Of a DNA stretch of 64,000 nucleotides, positions 18,132 through 27,557 are shown in pieces (the first letter of the stretch is position 1; each line of letters begins with the position of its first letter). Origin of the DNA: Streptomyces sp. M41(2017) (lineage in GTDB: Bacteria > Actinomycetota > Actinomycetes > Streptomycetales > Streptomycetaceae); the NCBI RefSeq assembly GCF_002078175.1, contig NZ_MWFK01000002.1:2170001-2234000 (forward strand), written 5' to 3'. The position numbers and the translations under genes were made by a program. A model generated the notes under the pieces. That model was not told where the DNA came from and ran no database searches. It saw only the letters and a list, made by a program, of their open reading frames with translations.

Positions 18132-18151
18132 GAACCGAAGGAAGAAACAGC

Positions 18152-18370
18152 ATGCACATCGACTGGTCAGCCCTCGGGTCCGTCTTCGGGGTCAGTCTCG
18201 GAGCCACCGTCGTCCTCGTCGGCCTCTTCACCCTCGGCGTCGCCGGCCTCTCCAAGAAGGAGTCGGCCCAGGGCGGTTCCGCCGTCGCGGCGGCCACCGG
18301 TGCCTACGTCTGCTTCGCGGCCTGCGCGGCGGCGGTCGCGTACGGCATCTCTCTGATCATGAGCAAGTAA
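18152..18370 (+). CDS. Small membrane protein downstream of pitH2
   Basis: 72-aa protein with two membrane helices (SVFGVSLGATVVLVGLFTLG and AATGAYVCFAACAAAVAYGI) joined by a short basic loop KKESAQGG. Its start follows the Pit stop by 20 bases behind AAGGAAG, so the two are very likely one operon. Streptomyces homologues keep the same place. No known family function. It could be an accessory or regulator of the transporter, in the position where other bacteria have a DUF47/PhoU-like partner; that is inference. Confidence 0.78.
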   Translation: MHIDWSALGSVFGVSLGATVVLVGLFTLGVAGLSKKESAQGGSAVAAATGAYVCFAACAAAVAYGISLIMSK

Positions 18371-18376
18371 CCGGAC

Positions 18377-18399
18377 GAACGGCCCCGAACGGGCCGTTC
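18377..18399 (+). terminator. Terminator of the pitH2 operon
   Basis: A 9-bp stem GAACGGCCC / GGGCCGTTC with the loop CGAAC, 7 bases after the stop of the small gene. It separates the pitH2 operon from the cobalamin riboswitch. Confidence 0.7.
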
Positions 18400-18509
18400 C
18401 CGGGCAGCACTTCACGTGGGGTGCGGGACGGATCTCCGTCCCGCGCCCCACCGCTGTGTGGGCCTTCGCACACTCTCCCTCCGCAGGTCAACAGCAAGTT
18501 GACGGCCCT

Positions 18510-18640
18510 TCTCACCCCGTGGTGGACTGCCGGAGCCAAGTACGGCGGCATGAGAGGAAGCCGGTGCGAATCCGGCGCGGTCCCGCCACTGTCATCGGGG
18601 AGGAGACTCCCCGGGAGCCAGGAACTCTCGCCGCCGGTCT
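18510..18640 (+). promoter_or_regulatory. Cobalamin (AdoCbl) riboswitch
   Basis: Contains the class signatures in order: the P3 region (CTGCCGGAGCCAAG), GAGAGGAAGCCGGTGCGAATC, the core GCCACTGT, a long P8-like hairpin (GGGGAGGAGACTCCCC) and the B12 box AGCCAGGAACTC at 18616-18627. It precedes cobD by about 110 bases and should lower expression of the downstream genes when adenosylcobalamin is high. A short hairpin CAGGG/CCCTG (18649-18666) follows and may be part of the expression platform. The 5' edge is approximate. Confidence 0.9.
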
Positions 18641-18683
18641 CGTCGAACCAGGGCGTGGACACCCTGAGTGAGGACATATCGCC

Positions 18684-18749
18684 ATGCGCGGCTGCCCGTT
18701 GCCGGTCCCGTTGTCCGTGAGAGTTCTGCCGCACCCCACGGCGGGCTGA
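18684..18749 (+). CDS. Possible 21-codon upstream ORF before cobD
   Basis: ATG at 18684 opens 21 codons (MRGCPLPVPLSV... then PTAG) ending at a TGA 4 bases before the cobD GTG. A TGAGG lies about 10 bases upstream of the ATG, whereas cobD itself has no convincing ribosome binding site. This suggests cobD is translationally coupled to the short frame, and the riboswitch may act on the short frame's initiation. Only composition and spacing support it; treat as tentative. Confidence 0.35.
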   Translation: MRGCPLPVPLSVRVLPHPTAG

Positions 18750-18753
18750 CCCC

Positions 18754-19725
18754 GTGCGGGCCGATCGCGTCTTCGCGTACGGCGCCGCCGCCGGCCTCCT
18801 CGGCGACCTGCTGCTCGGCGATCCCCGCCGGGCGCATCCGGTCGCCGCGTTCGGGCGGGCGGCCGGGGCCGTCGAGCGGACCCTGTGGCGCGACCACCGC
18901 GGGTGGGGCGCGCTGCACACAGCCGTGTGCGTGGGCGGTGCCACCGGCCTCGCCGCGCTCGCCGGCCGTTCCCTGCGTTCCTCGGGTACCGCGTCCGTCG
19001 TCCTGACCGCCGCCGCCACCTGGGCCGTCGTCGGGGGTACCTCCCTCGGCCGTGAGGCACGGGCCGTCGGCGGCGCGCTCGCGGCCGGGGACATCGACGT
19101 CGCCCGGGAGCGGCTGCCGCATCTGTGCGGACGCGACCCGCAGGCACTGGACGCCGACGGAATCGCCCGGGCGGTCGTCGAGTCCGTCGCCGAGAACACC
19201 TCCGACGCGGTGGTCGGCGCCCTGGTCTGGGGCGCCGCAGCCGGCGTGCCCGGCCTGGTCGCCTTCCGCGCCGTGAACACGCTCGACGCGATGGTCGGAC
19301 ACAGGTCCCCCAAGTACCGCCGCTACGGCTGGGCTTCGGCGCGCCTCGACGACGTCGCCGGCTGGCCCGGGGCCCGGCTGACCGCCGTCCTCGCGAGCCT
19401 GGCCGGACCCGACCCGCGGGGCGCCGTCCGGGCCTGGCGGGCCGACGCGCGCAGGCATCCGAGCCCCAACGCCGGGCCGGTGGAGGCCTCCTTCGCCGGT
19501 GCCCTCGGCGTACGGCTCGGCGGGACCCTCTCGTACGGGGGCCGGGTCGAGCACCGGCCCGTGCTCAACGACGCCGGGCGCCCTGTCCGGGTCGCCGACA
19601 TCGAGCGGGCCGTACGGCTCTCCCGTCGCGTCGGCTGGCTGGCGCTCGGCGTGAGTGCCGCCGCGCGCGTCCTGCTGGCGGGGAGACCGACCGGAAAGCC
19701 GACCAGAGGGGGACGCACCGTATGA
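18754..19725 (+). CDS. cobD: Adenosylcobinamide-phosphate synthase CobD/CbiB
   Basis: 323-aa integral membrane protein with the CbiB signature GDLLLGDPRRAHPVAAFGR near the start, VESVAENTSDAVVGALVWG in the middle and NTLDAMVGHRSPKYRRYGW later. The protein joins (R)-1-amino-2-propanol phosphate, made by the CobC product, to adenosylcobyric acid on the membrane. GTG at 18754 is used. Its stop overlaps the next gene's start by ATGA. It is the first cobalamin gene behind the riboswitch. Confidence 0.92.
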   Translation: MRADRVFAYGAAAGLLGDLLLGDPRRAHPVAAFGRAAGAVERTLWRDHRGWGALHTAVCVGGATGLAALAGRSLRSSGTASVVLTAAATWAVVGGTSLGREARAVGGALAAGDIDVARERLPHLCGRDPQALDADGIARAVVESVAENTSDAVVGALVWGAAAGVPGLVAFRAVNTLDAMVGHRSPKYRRYGWASARLDDVAGWPGARLTAVLASLAGPDPRGAVRAWRADARRHPSPNAGPVEASFAGALGVRLGGTLSYGGRVEHRPVLNDAGRPVRVADIERAVRLSRRVGWLALGVSAAARVLLAGRPTGKPTRGGRTV

Positions 19726-21284
19726 GCGGCGGACTGCTGATCGCCGGGACCACCTCCGACGCGGGCAAGAGCGTCGTGACCGCCGGGATCTGCCGGTGGC
19801 TGGTGCGCCGGGGTGTGAAGGTCGCGCCGTTCAAGGCGCAGAACATGTCCCTGAACTCGTTCGTCACGCGGGAGGGCGCCGAGATCGGGCGGGCGCAGGC
19901 CATGCAGGCGCAGGCCGCCCGCGTGGAGCCGACGGCGCTGATGAACCCCGTGCTGCTCAAGCCGGGCAGCGACCGCAGCAGCCAGGTCGTCCTGATGGGC
20001 AGGCCGGTGGGCGAGATGAGCGCCCGCGGGTTCTTCGGGGCGCCCGGGAATCCGCTGTCGGCCGCCGCGTCCTCCGACGGGGAGTCCGTCGGGGGCCACC
20101 GGGAGGCACTGCTCGGAACGGTTCTCGACTGTCTGGAGCAGTTGCGGGGCACGTATGACGCGGTGATCTGTGAGGGAGCCGGCAGTCCGGCGGAGATCAA
20201 TCTGCGGCGCACCGACATCGTGAACATGGGGGTGGCGCGGAACGCGGGGCTGCCCGTGCTCGTCGTCGGAGACATCGACCGGGGCGGGGTGTTCGCCTCG
20301 TTCTTCGGGACGGTCGCCCTGCTGTCGCCCGAGGACCAGGCGCTCGTCGCCGGGTTCCTCGTCAACAAGTTCCGCGGCGACGTGAGCCTGCTGGAGCCCG
20401 GACTCGACATGCTGCACGGACTCACCGGGCGCCGCACCTACGGCGTGCTGCCCTTCCGGCACGGTCTGGGCATCGACGAGGAGGACGGACTGCGGGTCTC
20501 GCTGCGCGGCACGGTCCGCGAGTCGGCCGTCTCCTCCCCCGTGGGCGCGGACATCCTGCGGGTCGCCGTGTGCGCCGTCCCGTTGATGTCGAACTTCACC
20601 GACGTGGACGCGCTGGCCGCCGAACCGGGCGTCGTCGTGCGGTTCGTGGACCGGGCCGAGGAACTGGCCGACGCGGACCTGGTGATCGTGCCCGGGACCC
20701 GGGGCACCGTGAACGCGCTGGCGTGGCTGCGCGAACGGGGCCTCGCGGACGCGATCGCCCGCCGGGCCGCCGAGGGCCGCCCGGTGCTGGGGATCTGCGG
20801 TGGCTTCCAGCTCCTCGGGGAGCACATCGAGGACGAGGTCGAGTCGAAGGCCGGGCAGGTCGACGGCCTCGGACTGCTCCCCGTGCGCGTGCGGTTCGCG
20901 CGGGAGAAGACGCTGACCCGGCCGGTCGGCGAGGCCCTCGGCGAGCGCGTCGAGGGATACGAGATCCATCACGGCGTCGCCGAAGTGACCGGCGGGGACG
21001 CCTTCCTGGACGGCTGCCGGGTCGGCGCCGTCTGGGGCACGCACTGGCACGGCTCACTGGAGTCGGACGGTTTCCGCCGGGCCTTCCTGCGCGAGGTGGC
21101 CGCCGCCGCGGGCCGCCGCTTCGTGCCGGCGGCCGACACGTCGTTCGCGGCGCTGCGCGAGGAGCAGCTGGACCGGCTCGGCGACCTGATCGAGGAACAC
21201 GCGGACACGGACGCGCTGTGGCGGCTCATCGAGTCGGGCGCGCCGCAAGGACTGCCTTTCATTCCACCGGGAGCGCCCGCATGA
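19722..21284 (+). CDS. cobQ: Cobyric acid synthase CobQ
   Basis: 520-aa protein. The N-terminal ATPase-like domain has GTTSDAGKS (residues 9-17), AQNMSLNS, and CEGAGSPAEINLR. The C-terminal class I glutamine amidotransferase domain has LGICGGFQLLG with the nucleophilic Cys and GTHWHGSLES with the His. It amidates four side chains of adenosylcobyrinic acid a,c-diamide to give adenosylcobyric acid. ATGA overlaps link it to cobD and cobN, so they are translated as a unit. Confidence 0.95.
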   Translation: MSGGLLIAGTTSDAGKSVVTAGICRWLVRRGVKVAPFKAQNMSLNSFVTREGAEIGRAQAMQAQAARVEPTALMNPVLLKPGSDRSSQVVLMGRPVGEMSARGFFGAPGNPLSAAASSDGESVGGHREALLGTVLDCLEQLRGTYDAVICEGAGSPAEINLRRTDIVNMGVARNAGLPVLVVGDIDRGGVFASFFGTVALLSPEDQALVAGFLVNKFRGDVSLLEPGLDMLHGLTGRRTYGVLPFRHGLGIDEEDGLRVSLRGTVRESAVSSPVGADILRVAVCAVPLMSNFTDVDALAAEPGVVVRFVDRAEELADADLVIVPGTRGTVNALAWLRERGLADAIARRAAEGRPVLGICGGFQLLGEHIEDEVESKAGQVDGLGLLPVRVRFAREKTLTRPVGEALGERVEGYEIHHGVAEVTGGDAFLDGCRVGAVWGTHWHGSLESDGFRRAFLREVAAAAGRRFVPAADTSFAALREEQLDRLGDLIEEHADTDALWRLIESGAPQGLPFIPPGAPA

Positions 21285-24200
21285 GCACAGTGTTGTTGTT
21301 GTCGACCGCCGACACGGATCTGCTGGCGGCCCGCGCCTCCGGCGCCGCCTACCGGATCGGTAATCCGACCCGGGTGGACGTCACGGACGAACTCCCCGCG
21401 CTCGTCGAGGGGGCCGACCTCGTCGTCGTACGGCTGCTCGGCGGCAAGCGGGCCTGGGAGGACGGGCTGGCCTTCCTGAAGGCGTCCGGCGTCCCCACCG
21501 TGCTGCTGGGCGGCGAGTCCGTCCCGGACGCCGAGCTGATGGCCGAGTCGTCGGTGCCCGCGGGGGTGGTCGCGGAGGCGCTGCGTTATCTCGTCGAGGG
21601 CGGCCCGGCCAACCTCGCCGAGCTGGCACGGTTCCTCTCCGACACCGTGCTGCTGACGGGTGAGGGGTTCGAGGAGCCGCACAGGACCGCCGCGTTCGGG
21701 GTCCACGGCGAGCGCGCGTTCGTCGAGGGCCGGCCGACCGTCGGGGTGCTGTTCTACCGGGCGCACGAGCTGTCCGGGAACACCGCGTTCGTCGACACGC
21801 TGTGCGACGCGATCGAGGCGCGCGGCGCCAACGCCCTTGCCGTGTACTGCGGTTCGCTGCGCGACGCGGACGCGGGCCTGTACGAGATCCTCGGCCGGGC
21901 CGACGCGCTCGTCACCACCGTTCTCGCGGCCGGCGGCACCCATGCCTCGCAGGCGTCCGCGGGCGGCGACGAGGAGGCCTGGGACATCGGAGCGCTCGCC
22001 GACCTCGACATCCCCGTCCTCCAGGGGCTCTGCCTGACCTCGTCGAAGAGCGCCTGGGACGCCTCGGACGCGGCGCTGTCCCCCATGGACGCGGCGATGC
22101 AGGTCGCGATCCCGGAGTTCGACGGCCGTCTCATCACGGTGCCGTTCTCCTTCAAGGAGCAGGGCCCGGACGACGTCCCGGTGTACGTCGCCGATCCGGA
22201 GCGGGCGGCGCGTGTCGCCGGGATCGCCCTGCGGCACGCCCTGTTGAAGCACAAGCCGAACGCGGAGAAGAAGCTCGGGATCGTCTTCACCGCCTACCCG
22301 ACCAAGCACTCGCGGGTCGGCAACGCGGTCGGTCTGGACACCCCGGCCTCGGCGGTGCGGGTGCTCGACGCGCTGCGCGACGCGGGTTACGGGGTCAGCG
22401 AATACCCCGACAACGGGGACGAGTTGATCCACCGGCTCATCGCGGCGGGCGGTCACGACGTGGAGTGGCTGACCGAGGAGCAGCTCGCCGCCGCCCCGGC
22501 ACGCGTGCCGCTCGCGGACTACCGGGCCTGGTTCGACACGCTCGACCCCGACCTGCGCGCGGGCATGCTGGAGGCGTGGGGCGAACCGCCGGGCTCGCTC
22601 TACGTGGACGGCGAGGACATCGTGCTGGCGTGCCTGCAGTTCGGGAACGTCGTGGTGATGATCCAGCCGCCGCGCGGCTTCGGCGAGAACCCGATCGCGA
22701 TCTACCACGACCCGGACATGCCGCCGTCGCACCACTACATGGCCGCCTACCGCTGGCTGGAGAACAGCTTCGGCGCGGACGCCGTCGTGCACATGGGCAA
22801 GCACGGCACGATGGAGTGGCTGCCGGGCAAGGGGCTCGGGCTCAGCGGCGGCTGCGCGCCCGACGCGGTCCTCGGTGAACTCCCCCTGGTCTACCCGTTC
22901 ATCGTCAACGACCCGGGCGAGGGCACGCAGGCCAAGCGGCGCGGCCACGCCACGGTCGTCGACCACCTCGTGCCGCCGATGGCCCGCGCGGACACCTACG
23001 GGGACCTCGCGAAGCTGGAGCAGCTCCTCGACGAGTACGCGCTGGTGTCCGACCTGGACCCGACGAAGGCCCCGGCGGTCCGCGCGCAGATCTGGACGCT
23101 GGTGAAGGCGGCGGAGCTCCATCACGATCTGCACGTCGACGAGCAGCCGGACGACGGGGACTTCGACTCCTTCGTCATGCACATCGACGGCTATCTGTGC
23201 GAGATCAAGGACGTGCAGATCCGCGACGGCCTGCACATCCTGGGCGGCGGCCCGGAGGCGGAGCCCCGGGTGAACCTGGTGCTGGCCGTGCTGCGCGCCT
23301 CCCAGGTGTGGGGCGGCGCGGCGAACGCGCTGCCGGGCCTGCGGGCCGCTCTCGCCGAGCACTTCGGTCTGGTCGAGAAGGAGTTGCTGGCCGAGCCCGG
23401 TGCCCCGGTGAAGGTGCCGGTCGAGCTGAGCGACCTCGTCGCGGGCCCGAACCGTACGGCGGCCGACGCGATCGACCTGCTGGAGCAGCTGTGCCGGCGG
23501 GCGGCGCTGGGCATGGAGGAGCGCGGCTGGGACGCCGCCGCCGTTCCGGCCCTGGCGCGCGAGGTGCTGGGTGCCGAACTCCCGGACGCGGTGGCGGTGC
23601 TGGAGTTCGCGTGCCGTGAGGTCGTGCCCCGGCTCGCGCGGACGACGGACGAGATCGGGCACATCCTCAAGGCGCTGAACGGCGGTTACGTCCCGGCGGG
23701 TCCGTCGGGCTCGCCGACGCGCGGGCTCGTCAACGTGCTGCCGACCGGCCGGAACTTCTACTCCGTCGACCCCAAGGCCATTCCGTCCCGGCTGAGTTGG
23801 GAGGTCGGCCAGTCCCTCGCGGACTCGCTCGTGCAGCGCTACCTCCAGGACACCGGCGGCTACCCGACGTCCGTCGGGCTGACGGTCTGGGGCACGTCCG
23901 CGATGCGCACGCAGGGCGACGACATCGCGGAGATCCTCGCGCTGCTGGGCTGCCGCCCGGTGTGGGACGACGCGTCGCGGCGCGTGACCGGCTTCGAGGT
24001 CGTCCCGCTCGACGAGCTGGGCCGTCCCCGCATCGACGTCACGGTCCGCATCTCGGGCTTCTTCCGGGACGCGTTCCCGCACGTCGTCGGGCTCATCGAC
24101 GACGCGGTGCGTACGGTCGCCGAGCTGGACGAGCCCGCCGACCGCAACTACGTGCGCCGGCACGCCGACGAGGACACCGCCGAGCACGGTGACCGGCGGC

Positions 24201-24934
24201 GCGCCACGGCCCGTATCTTCGGTTCGAAGCCGGGAGCGTACGGCGCCGGGCTGCTGCCGTTGATCGACGCCCGCAACTGGCGCTCGGACGCCGACCTCGC
24301 CGAGGTGTACGCGGTGTGGGGCGGCTACGCGTACGGACGCGGGCTCGACGGGCGGGCGGCGCGCGGGGACATGGAGACCGCCTTCAAGCGCATCGCGGTC
24401 GCGGCGAAGAACGTCGACACCCGCGAGCACGACCTCGTCGACGCGGACGACTACTTCCAGTACCACGGCGGCATGGTCGCGATGGTGCGCCATCTGACGG
24501 GCAGCAGCCCGGAGGCGTACGTCGGCGACTCGGCCGTGCCGGACCAGGTGAAGACCCGCACGCTGGGCGAGGAGACGCACCGTGTCTTCCGGGCCCGGGT
24601 GGTCAACCCGCGCTGGATGGCGGCGATGCGGCGGCACGGCTACAAGGGCGCCTTCGAGATGGCGGCGACGGTCGACTACCTCTTCGGGTACGACGCCACG
24701 GCCGGTGTCGTGGACGACTGGATGTACGAGAAGCTGAGCGCGGAGTACGTCTTCGACGCGGAGAACCGGGACTTCATGAAGAAGTCCAACCCGTGGGCGC
24801 TGCGCGGTATCACCGAGCGGCTCCTCGAAGCGGCGGACCGCGGTCTGTGGGCCGAGCCGGACGCGGACACGCTGGAGCGGCTGCGCACCACCTATCTGGA
24901 GCTCGAAGGCGACTTGGAGGGCGACGACCAGTGA
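21281..24934 (+). CDS. cobN: Cobaltochelatase large subunit CobN
   Basis: 1217-aa cytoplasmic protein of the usual CobN/ChlH length. It carries the conserved GAVVH-type MGKHGTMEWLPGK stretch (residues near 505), WGTSAMRTQGDDIAEILALLG and RISGFFRDAFPHV, which mark the chelatase catalytic subunit. It inserts Co2+ into hydrogenobyrinic acid a,c-diamide, the late-insertion step of the aerobic pathway, together with an AAA+/vWA partner. That partner is the next gene, which overlaps it by GTGA. No His-rich cobalt tail was seen in this subunit. Confidence 0.95.
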   Translation: MSTVLLLSTADTDLLAARASGAAYRIGNPTRVDVTDELPALVEGADLVVVRLLGGKRAWEDGLAFLKASGVPTVLLGGESVPDAELMAESSVPAGVVAEALRYLVEGGPANLAELARFLSDTVLLTGEGFEEPHRTAAFGVHGERAFVEGRPTVGVLFYRAHELSGNTAFVDTLCDAIEARGANALAVYCGSLRDADAGLYEILGRADALVTTVLAAGGTHASQASAGGDEEAWDIGALADLDIPVLQGLCLTSSKSAWDASDAALSPMDAAMQVAIPEFDGRLITVPFSFKEQGPDDVPVYVADPERAARVAGIALRHALLKHKPNAEKKLGIVFTAYPTKHSRVGNAVGLDTPASAVRVLDALRDAGYGVSEYPDNGDELIHRLIAAGGHDVEWLTEEQLAAAPARVPLADYRAWFDTLDPDLRAGMLEAWGEPPGSLYVDGEDIVLACLQFGNVVVMIQPPRGFGENPIAIYHDPDMPPSHHYMAAYRWLENSFGADAVVHMGKHGTMEWLPGKGLGLSGGCAPDAVLGELPLVYPFIVNDPGEGTQAKRRGHATVVDHLVPPMARADTYGDLAKLEQLLDEYALVSDLDPTKAPAVRAQIWTLVKAAELHHDLHVDEQPDDGDFDSFVMHIDGYLCEIKDVQIRDGLHILGGGPEAEPRVNLVLAVLRASQVWGGAANALPGLRAALAEHFGLVEKELLAEPGAPVKVPVELSDLVAGPNRTAADAIDLLEQLCRRAALGMEERGWDAAAVPALAREVLGAELPDAVAVLEFACREVVPRLARTTDEIGHILKALNGGYVPAGPSGSPTRGLVNVLPTGRNFYSVDPKAIPSRLSWEVGQSLADSLVQRYLQDTGGYPTSVGLTVWGTSAMRTQGDDIAEILALLGCRPVWDDASRRVTGFEVVPLDELGRPRIDVTVRISGFFRDAFPHVVGLIDDAVRTVAELDEPADRNYVRRHADEDTAEHGDRRRATARIFGSKPGAYGAGLLPLIDARNWRSDADLAEVYAVWGGYAYGRGLDGRAARGDMETAFKRIAVAAKNVDTREHDLVDADDYFQYHGGMVAMVRHLTGSSPEAYVGDSAVPDQVKTRTLGEETHRVFRARVVNPRWMAAMRRHGYKGAFEMAATVDYLFGYDATAGVVDDWMYEKLSAEYVFDAENRDFMKKSNPWALRGITERLLEAADRGLWAEPDADTLERLRTTYLELEGDLEGDDQ

Positions 24935-26958
24935 GTACTCCGTTCCCGTTCACGGCGGTGGTCGGCCAGGACGACCTGCGGCTCGCGCTGCTGCTGAACG
25001 CGGTGTCCCCTGCCGTGGGCGGCGTGCTCGTCCGCGGCGAGAAGGGCACCGCCAAGTCGACGGCGGTGCGCGCCCTTTCGGCGCTGCTGCCGGCCGTCGA
25101 CGTGGTCACCGGCTGCCGTTTCTCCTGTGATCCGGCCGCACCCGACCCGGCCTGCCCCGACGGGCCCCACGAGGTGGAGGCGTCCTCGACGCGTCCGGCC
25201 CGCATGGTCGAGCTGCCCGTCGGCGCGTCCGAGGACCGGCTGGTCGGCGCCCTCGACATCGAGCGGGCCCTGTCCGAGGGCGTCAAGGCCTTCGAGCCGG
25301 GCCTGCTCGCCGACGCGCACCGCGGCATCCTGTACGTCGACGAGGTGAACCTCCTCCACGACCATCTGGTCGACCTGCTCCTGGACGCGGCCGCGATGGG
25401 CGCCTCGTACGTCGAGCGCGAGGGTGTCTCCGTACGGCACGCGGCGCGGTTCCTGCTCGTCGGGACGATGAATCCCGAAGAGGGCGAGCTGCGGCCGCAG
25501 TTGCTGGACCGGTTCGGGCTGACCGTCGAGGTCGCCGCGTCGCGGGAACCCGACCAGCGCGTCGAGGTCGTGCGGCGCCGGCTCGCCCACGACGACGACC
25601 CGGCGACGTTCGTGGCGCGCTGGGCGGACGAGGAGGCCGAGGTGCGGGCCCGGATCGTGGCGGCCCGCGCGCTGCTGCCCTCCGTGCGGCTCGGGGACGG
25701 GGCGCTGCGGCAGATCGCGGCGACCTGCGCGGCCTTCGAGGTGGACGGCATGCGCGCCGACATCGTGATGGCCCGGACCGCGACCGCGCTCGCCGCGTGG
25801 GCGGGGCGCACCGACGTGCTCGCCGAGGATGTGCGGCAGGCGGCCCTGCTGGCCCTTCCGCACCGCAGGCGGCGCAATCCCTTCGACGCGCCGGGGCTCG
25901 ACGAGGACAAACTCGACGAGACGCTGGAGGAGTTCAGCGGTTCGGACGGCGACGGCAGCGACGGGAACGGCCCGGACGACGACCCGGACCCGGACGGTCC
26001 GGGCGGCGGCGGTCAGCCGCCGCAGGAGGGGCCGGACGACGGCTCCCCCGCCGGTGACGTGCCCGCGCAGGGCGAGCCGTCGGAGGACGGGCAGGCCCCG
26101 GCCGGTCAGAGCGCCGCGGAGCAGTCGCCCGTGCGGGCGGCCGAGCCGTTCCGCACCAAGGTGCTGAGTGTGCCCGGTCTCGGCGAGGGCGCGGCCGGCC
26201 GGCGGTCGCGCGCGCGGACCGAGCACGGCCGGACGACCGGCTCGCGGCGTCCCCGGGGGGCGCTCACCAAGCTGCATCTGGCGGCGACCGTCCAGGCCGC
26301 CGCCCCGCACCAACTGGCGCGGGGGCGCTCGGGACGCGGTCTCGTCGTGCGGCGGGACGATCTGCGGCAGGCGACGCGGGAGGGCCGTGAGGGCAACCTC
26401 GTGCTGTTCGTCGTGGACGCCTCCGGTTCCATGGCGGCGCGGCAGCGGATGAGCGCCGTCAAGGGGGCGGTGCTGTCGCTGCTGCTCGACGCCTACCAGC
26501 GGCGGGACAAGGTGGGTCTGGTGACCTTCCGCGGGTCGGCCGCCGAGGTCGCGCTGCCGCCCACCTCGTCGGTGGACGCGGCGGCGGCCCGGCTGGAGTC
26601 GCTGCCGACGGGCGGACGGACCCCGCTGTCCGCCGGGCTGCTGCGTGCCCACGAGGTGCTGCGCGTCGAGCGCCTGCGGGACTCCGCGCGGCGGCCGCTG
26701 GTCGTCGTGGTGACCGACGGGCGCGCCACCGGCGGGCCGGAGCCGGTCGCGACGGCGGGTCGCGCGGCGCGGCTCTTCGCGGCCGAGGGAGTGGCGTCGG
26801 TGGTCGTCGACTGCGAGTCGGGCCCGGTGCGGCTCGGGCTCGCGGGACAGCTCGCGGGTGAACTGGGCGGTACTGCGGTGACGTTGGACGCGCTGCGCGC
26901 GGACTCCCTCGCCGGGCTCGTCCGGGACGTGCAGGGGACTTCGAGGAGGGCCGCGTAG
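24931..26958 (+). CDS. Fused AAA+ and vWA chelatase subunit (ChlI-ChlD/CobST-like)
   Basis: 675-aa protein in three parts. Residues 1-330 form an AAA+ ATPase of the ChlI/BchI type: Walker A GEKGTAKST (36-44), a Cys-rich insert, ILYVDEVNLLHDHLVDLLLD and GTMNPEEGELRPQLLDRFGL. Residues about 330-410 are an acidic, Pro/Gly/Asp-rich linker. The rest is a vWA domain with the metal-ion site DASGS (D496, S498, S500) and VVVVTDGRATGG. It replaces the separate CobS and CobT of classical aerobic producers. Together with CobN it probably drives ATP-dependent cobalt insertion. GTG start overlaps the CobN stop. Confidence 0.92.
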   Translation: MSTPFPFTAVVGQDDLRLALLLNAVSPAVGGVLVRGEKGTAKSTAVRALSALLPAVDVVTGCRFSCDPAAPDPACPDGPHEVEASSTRPARMVELPVGASEDRLVGALDIERALSEGVKAFEPGLLADAHRGILYVDEVNLLHDHLVDLLLDAAAMGASYVEREGVSVRHAARFLLVGTMNPEEGELRPQLLDRFGLTVEVAASREPDQRVEVVRRRLAHDDDPATFVARWADEEAEVRARIVAARALLPSVRLGDGALRQIAATCAAFEVDGMRADIVMARTATALAAWAGRTDVLAEDVRQAALLALPHRRRRNPFDAPGLDEDKLDETLEEFSGSDGDGSDGNGPDDDPDPDGPGGGGQPPQEGPDDGSPAGDVPAQGEPSEDGQAPAGQSAAEQSPVRAAEPFRTKVLSVPGLGEGAAGRRSRARTEHGRTTGSRRPRGALTKLHLAATVQAAAPHQLARGRSGRGLVVRRDDLRQATREGREGNLVLFVVDASGSMAARQRMSAVKGAVLSLLLDAYQRRDKVGLVTFRGSAAEVALPPTSSVDAAAARLESLPTGGRTPLSAGLLRAHEVLRVERLRDSARRPLVVVVTDGRATGGPEPVATAGRAARLFAAEGVASVVVDCESGPVRLGLAGQLAGELGGTAVTLDALRADSLAGLVRDVQGTSRRAA

Positions 26959-27557
26959 TGCCGCAGGGACAGCCGAGTGTCGTGCCGGACGACGGACTGA
27001 CGACACGTCAGCGACGGAACCGTCCGCTGGTCGTCGTGCACACGGGGATCGGCAAGGGCAAGTCGACGGCCGCGTTCGGGCTCGCGCTGCGGGCCTGGAA
27101 CCAGGGATGGCCCATCGGAGTGTTCCAGTTCGTCAAGTCGGCGAAGTGGAAGGTCGGCGAGGAGAACGCGCTGCGCGTGCTCGGGGCCTCCGGCGAGGGC
27201 GGCACCGTCGACTGGCACAAGATGGGCGAGGGCTGGTCCTGGGTCCAGCGCGACGCGCAGATGGACAACGAGGAGAAGGCCCGCGAGGGCTGGGAGCAGG
27301 TCAAGCGTGACCTCGCCGCCGAGACGTACAGGCTGTACGTGCTCGACGAGTTCGCGTACCCCATGCACTGGGGCTGGGTGGACACCGACGAGGTGGTGGA
27401 GGTGCTGCGGGACCGGCCCGGCACCCAGCACGTCGTCGTCACCGGCCGCAACGCCCCGGAGAAGCTCGTCGAGGTCGCCGACCTCGTGACGGACATGTCG
27501 AAGGTCAAGCACCCGATGGACGCGGGCCAGAAGGGCCAGAGGGGCATCGAGTGGTGA
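26958..27557 (+). CDS. cobO: Cob(I)yrinic acid a,c-diamide adenosyltransferase CobO
   Basis: 199-aa protein of the CobA/CobO family. Walker-like P-loop TGIGKGKST (residues 29-37), then EGWSWVQRDAQMD and YVLDEFAYPMHWGWV, the adenosyl and ATP binding signatures. It attaches the 5'-deoxyadenosyl group from ATP to the reduced cobalt. GTG at 26958 shares its first base with the upstream TAG stop, so translation is coupled. It feeds cobB next to it in the operon. Confidence 0.95.
   Translation: MPQGQPSVVPDDGLTTRQRRNRPLVVVHTGIGKGKSTAAFGLALRAWNQGWPIGVFQFVKSAKWKVGEENALRVLGASGEGGTVDWHKMGEGWSWVQRDAQMDNEEKAREGWEQVKRDLAAETYRLYVLDEFAYPMHWGWVDTDEVVEVLRDRPGTQHVVVTGRNAPEKLVEVADLVTDMSKVKHPMDAGQKGQRGIEW

Noticed and set aside
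20969..24637. A 1222-aa minus-strand frame opposite cobN
   Set aside because: No motif and antisense to a clear CobN protein.
24316..26958. An 880-aa frame that joins the end of cobN to the chelatase subunit
   Set aside because: Its first part is a shifted cobN frame. The chelatase has its own GTG at 24931 overlapping the CobN stop.
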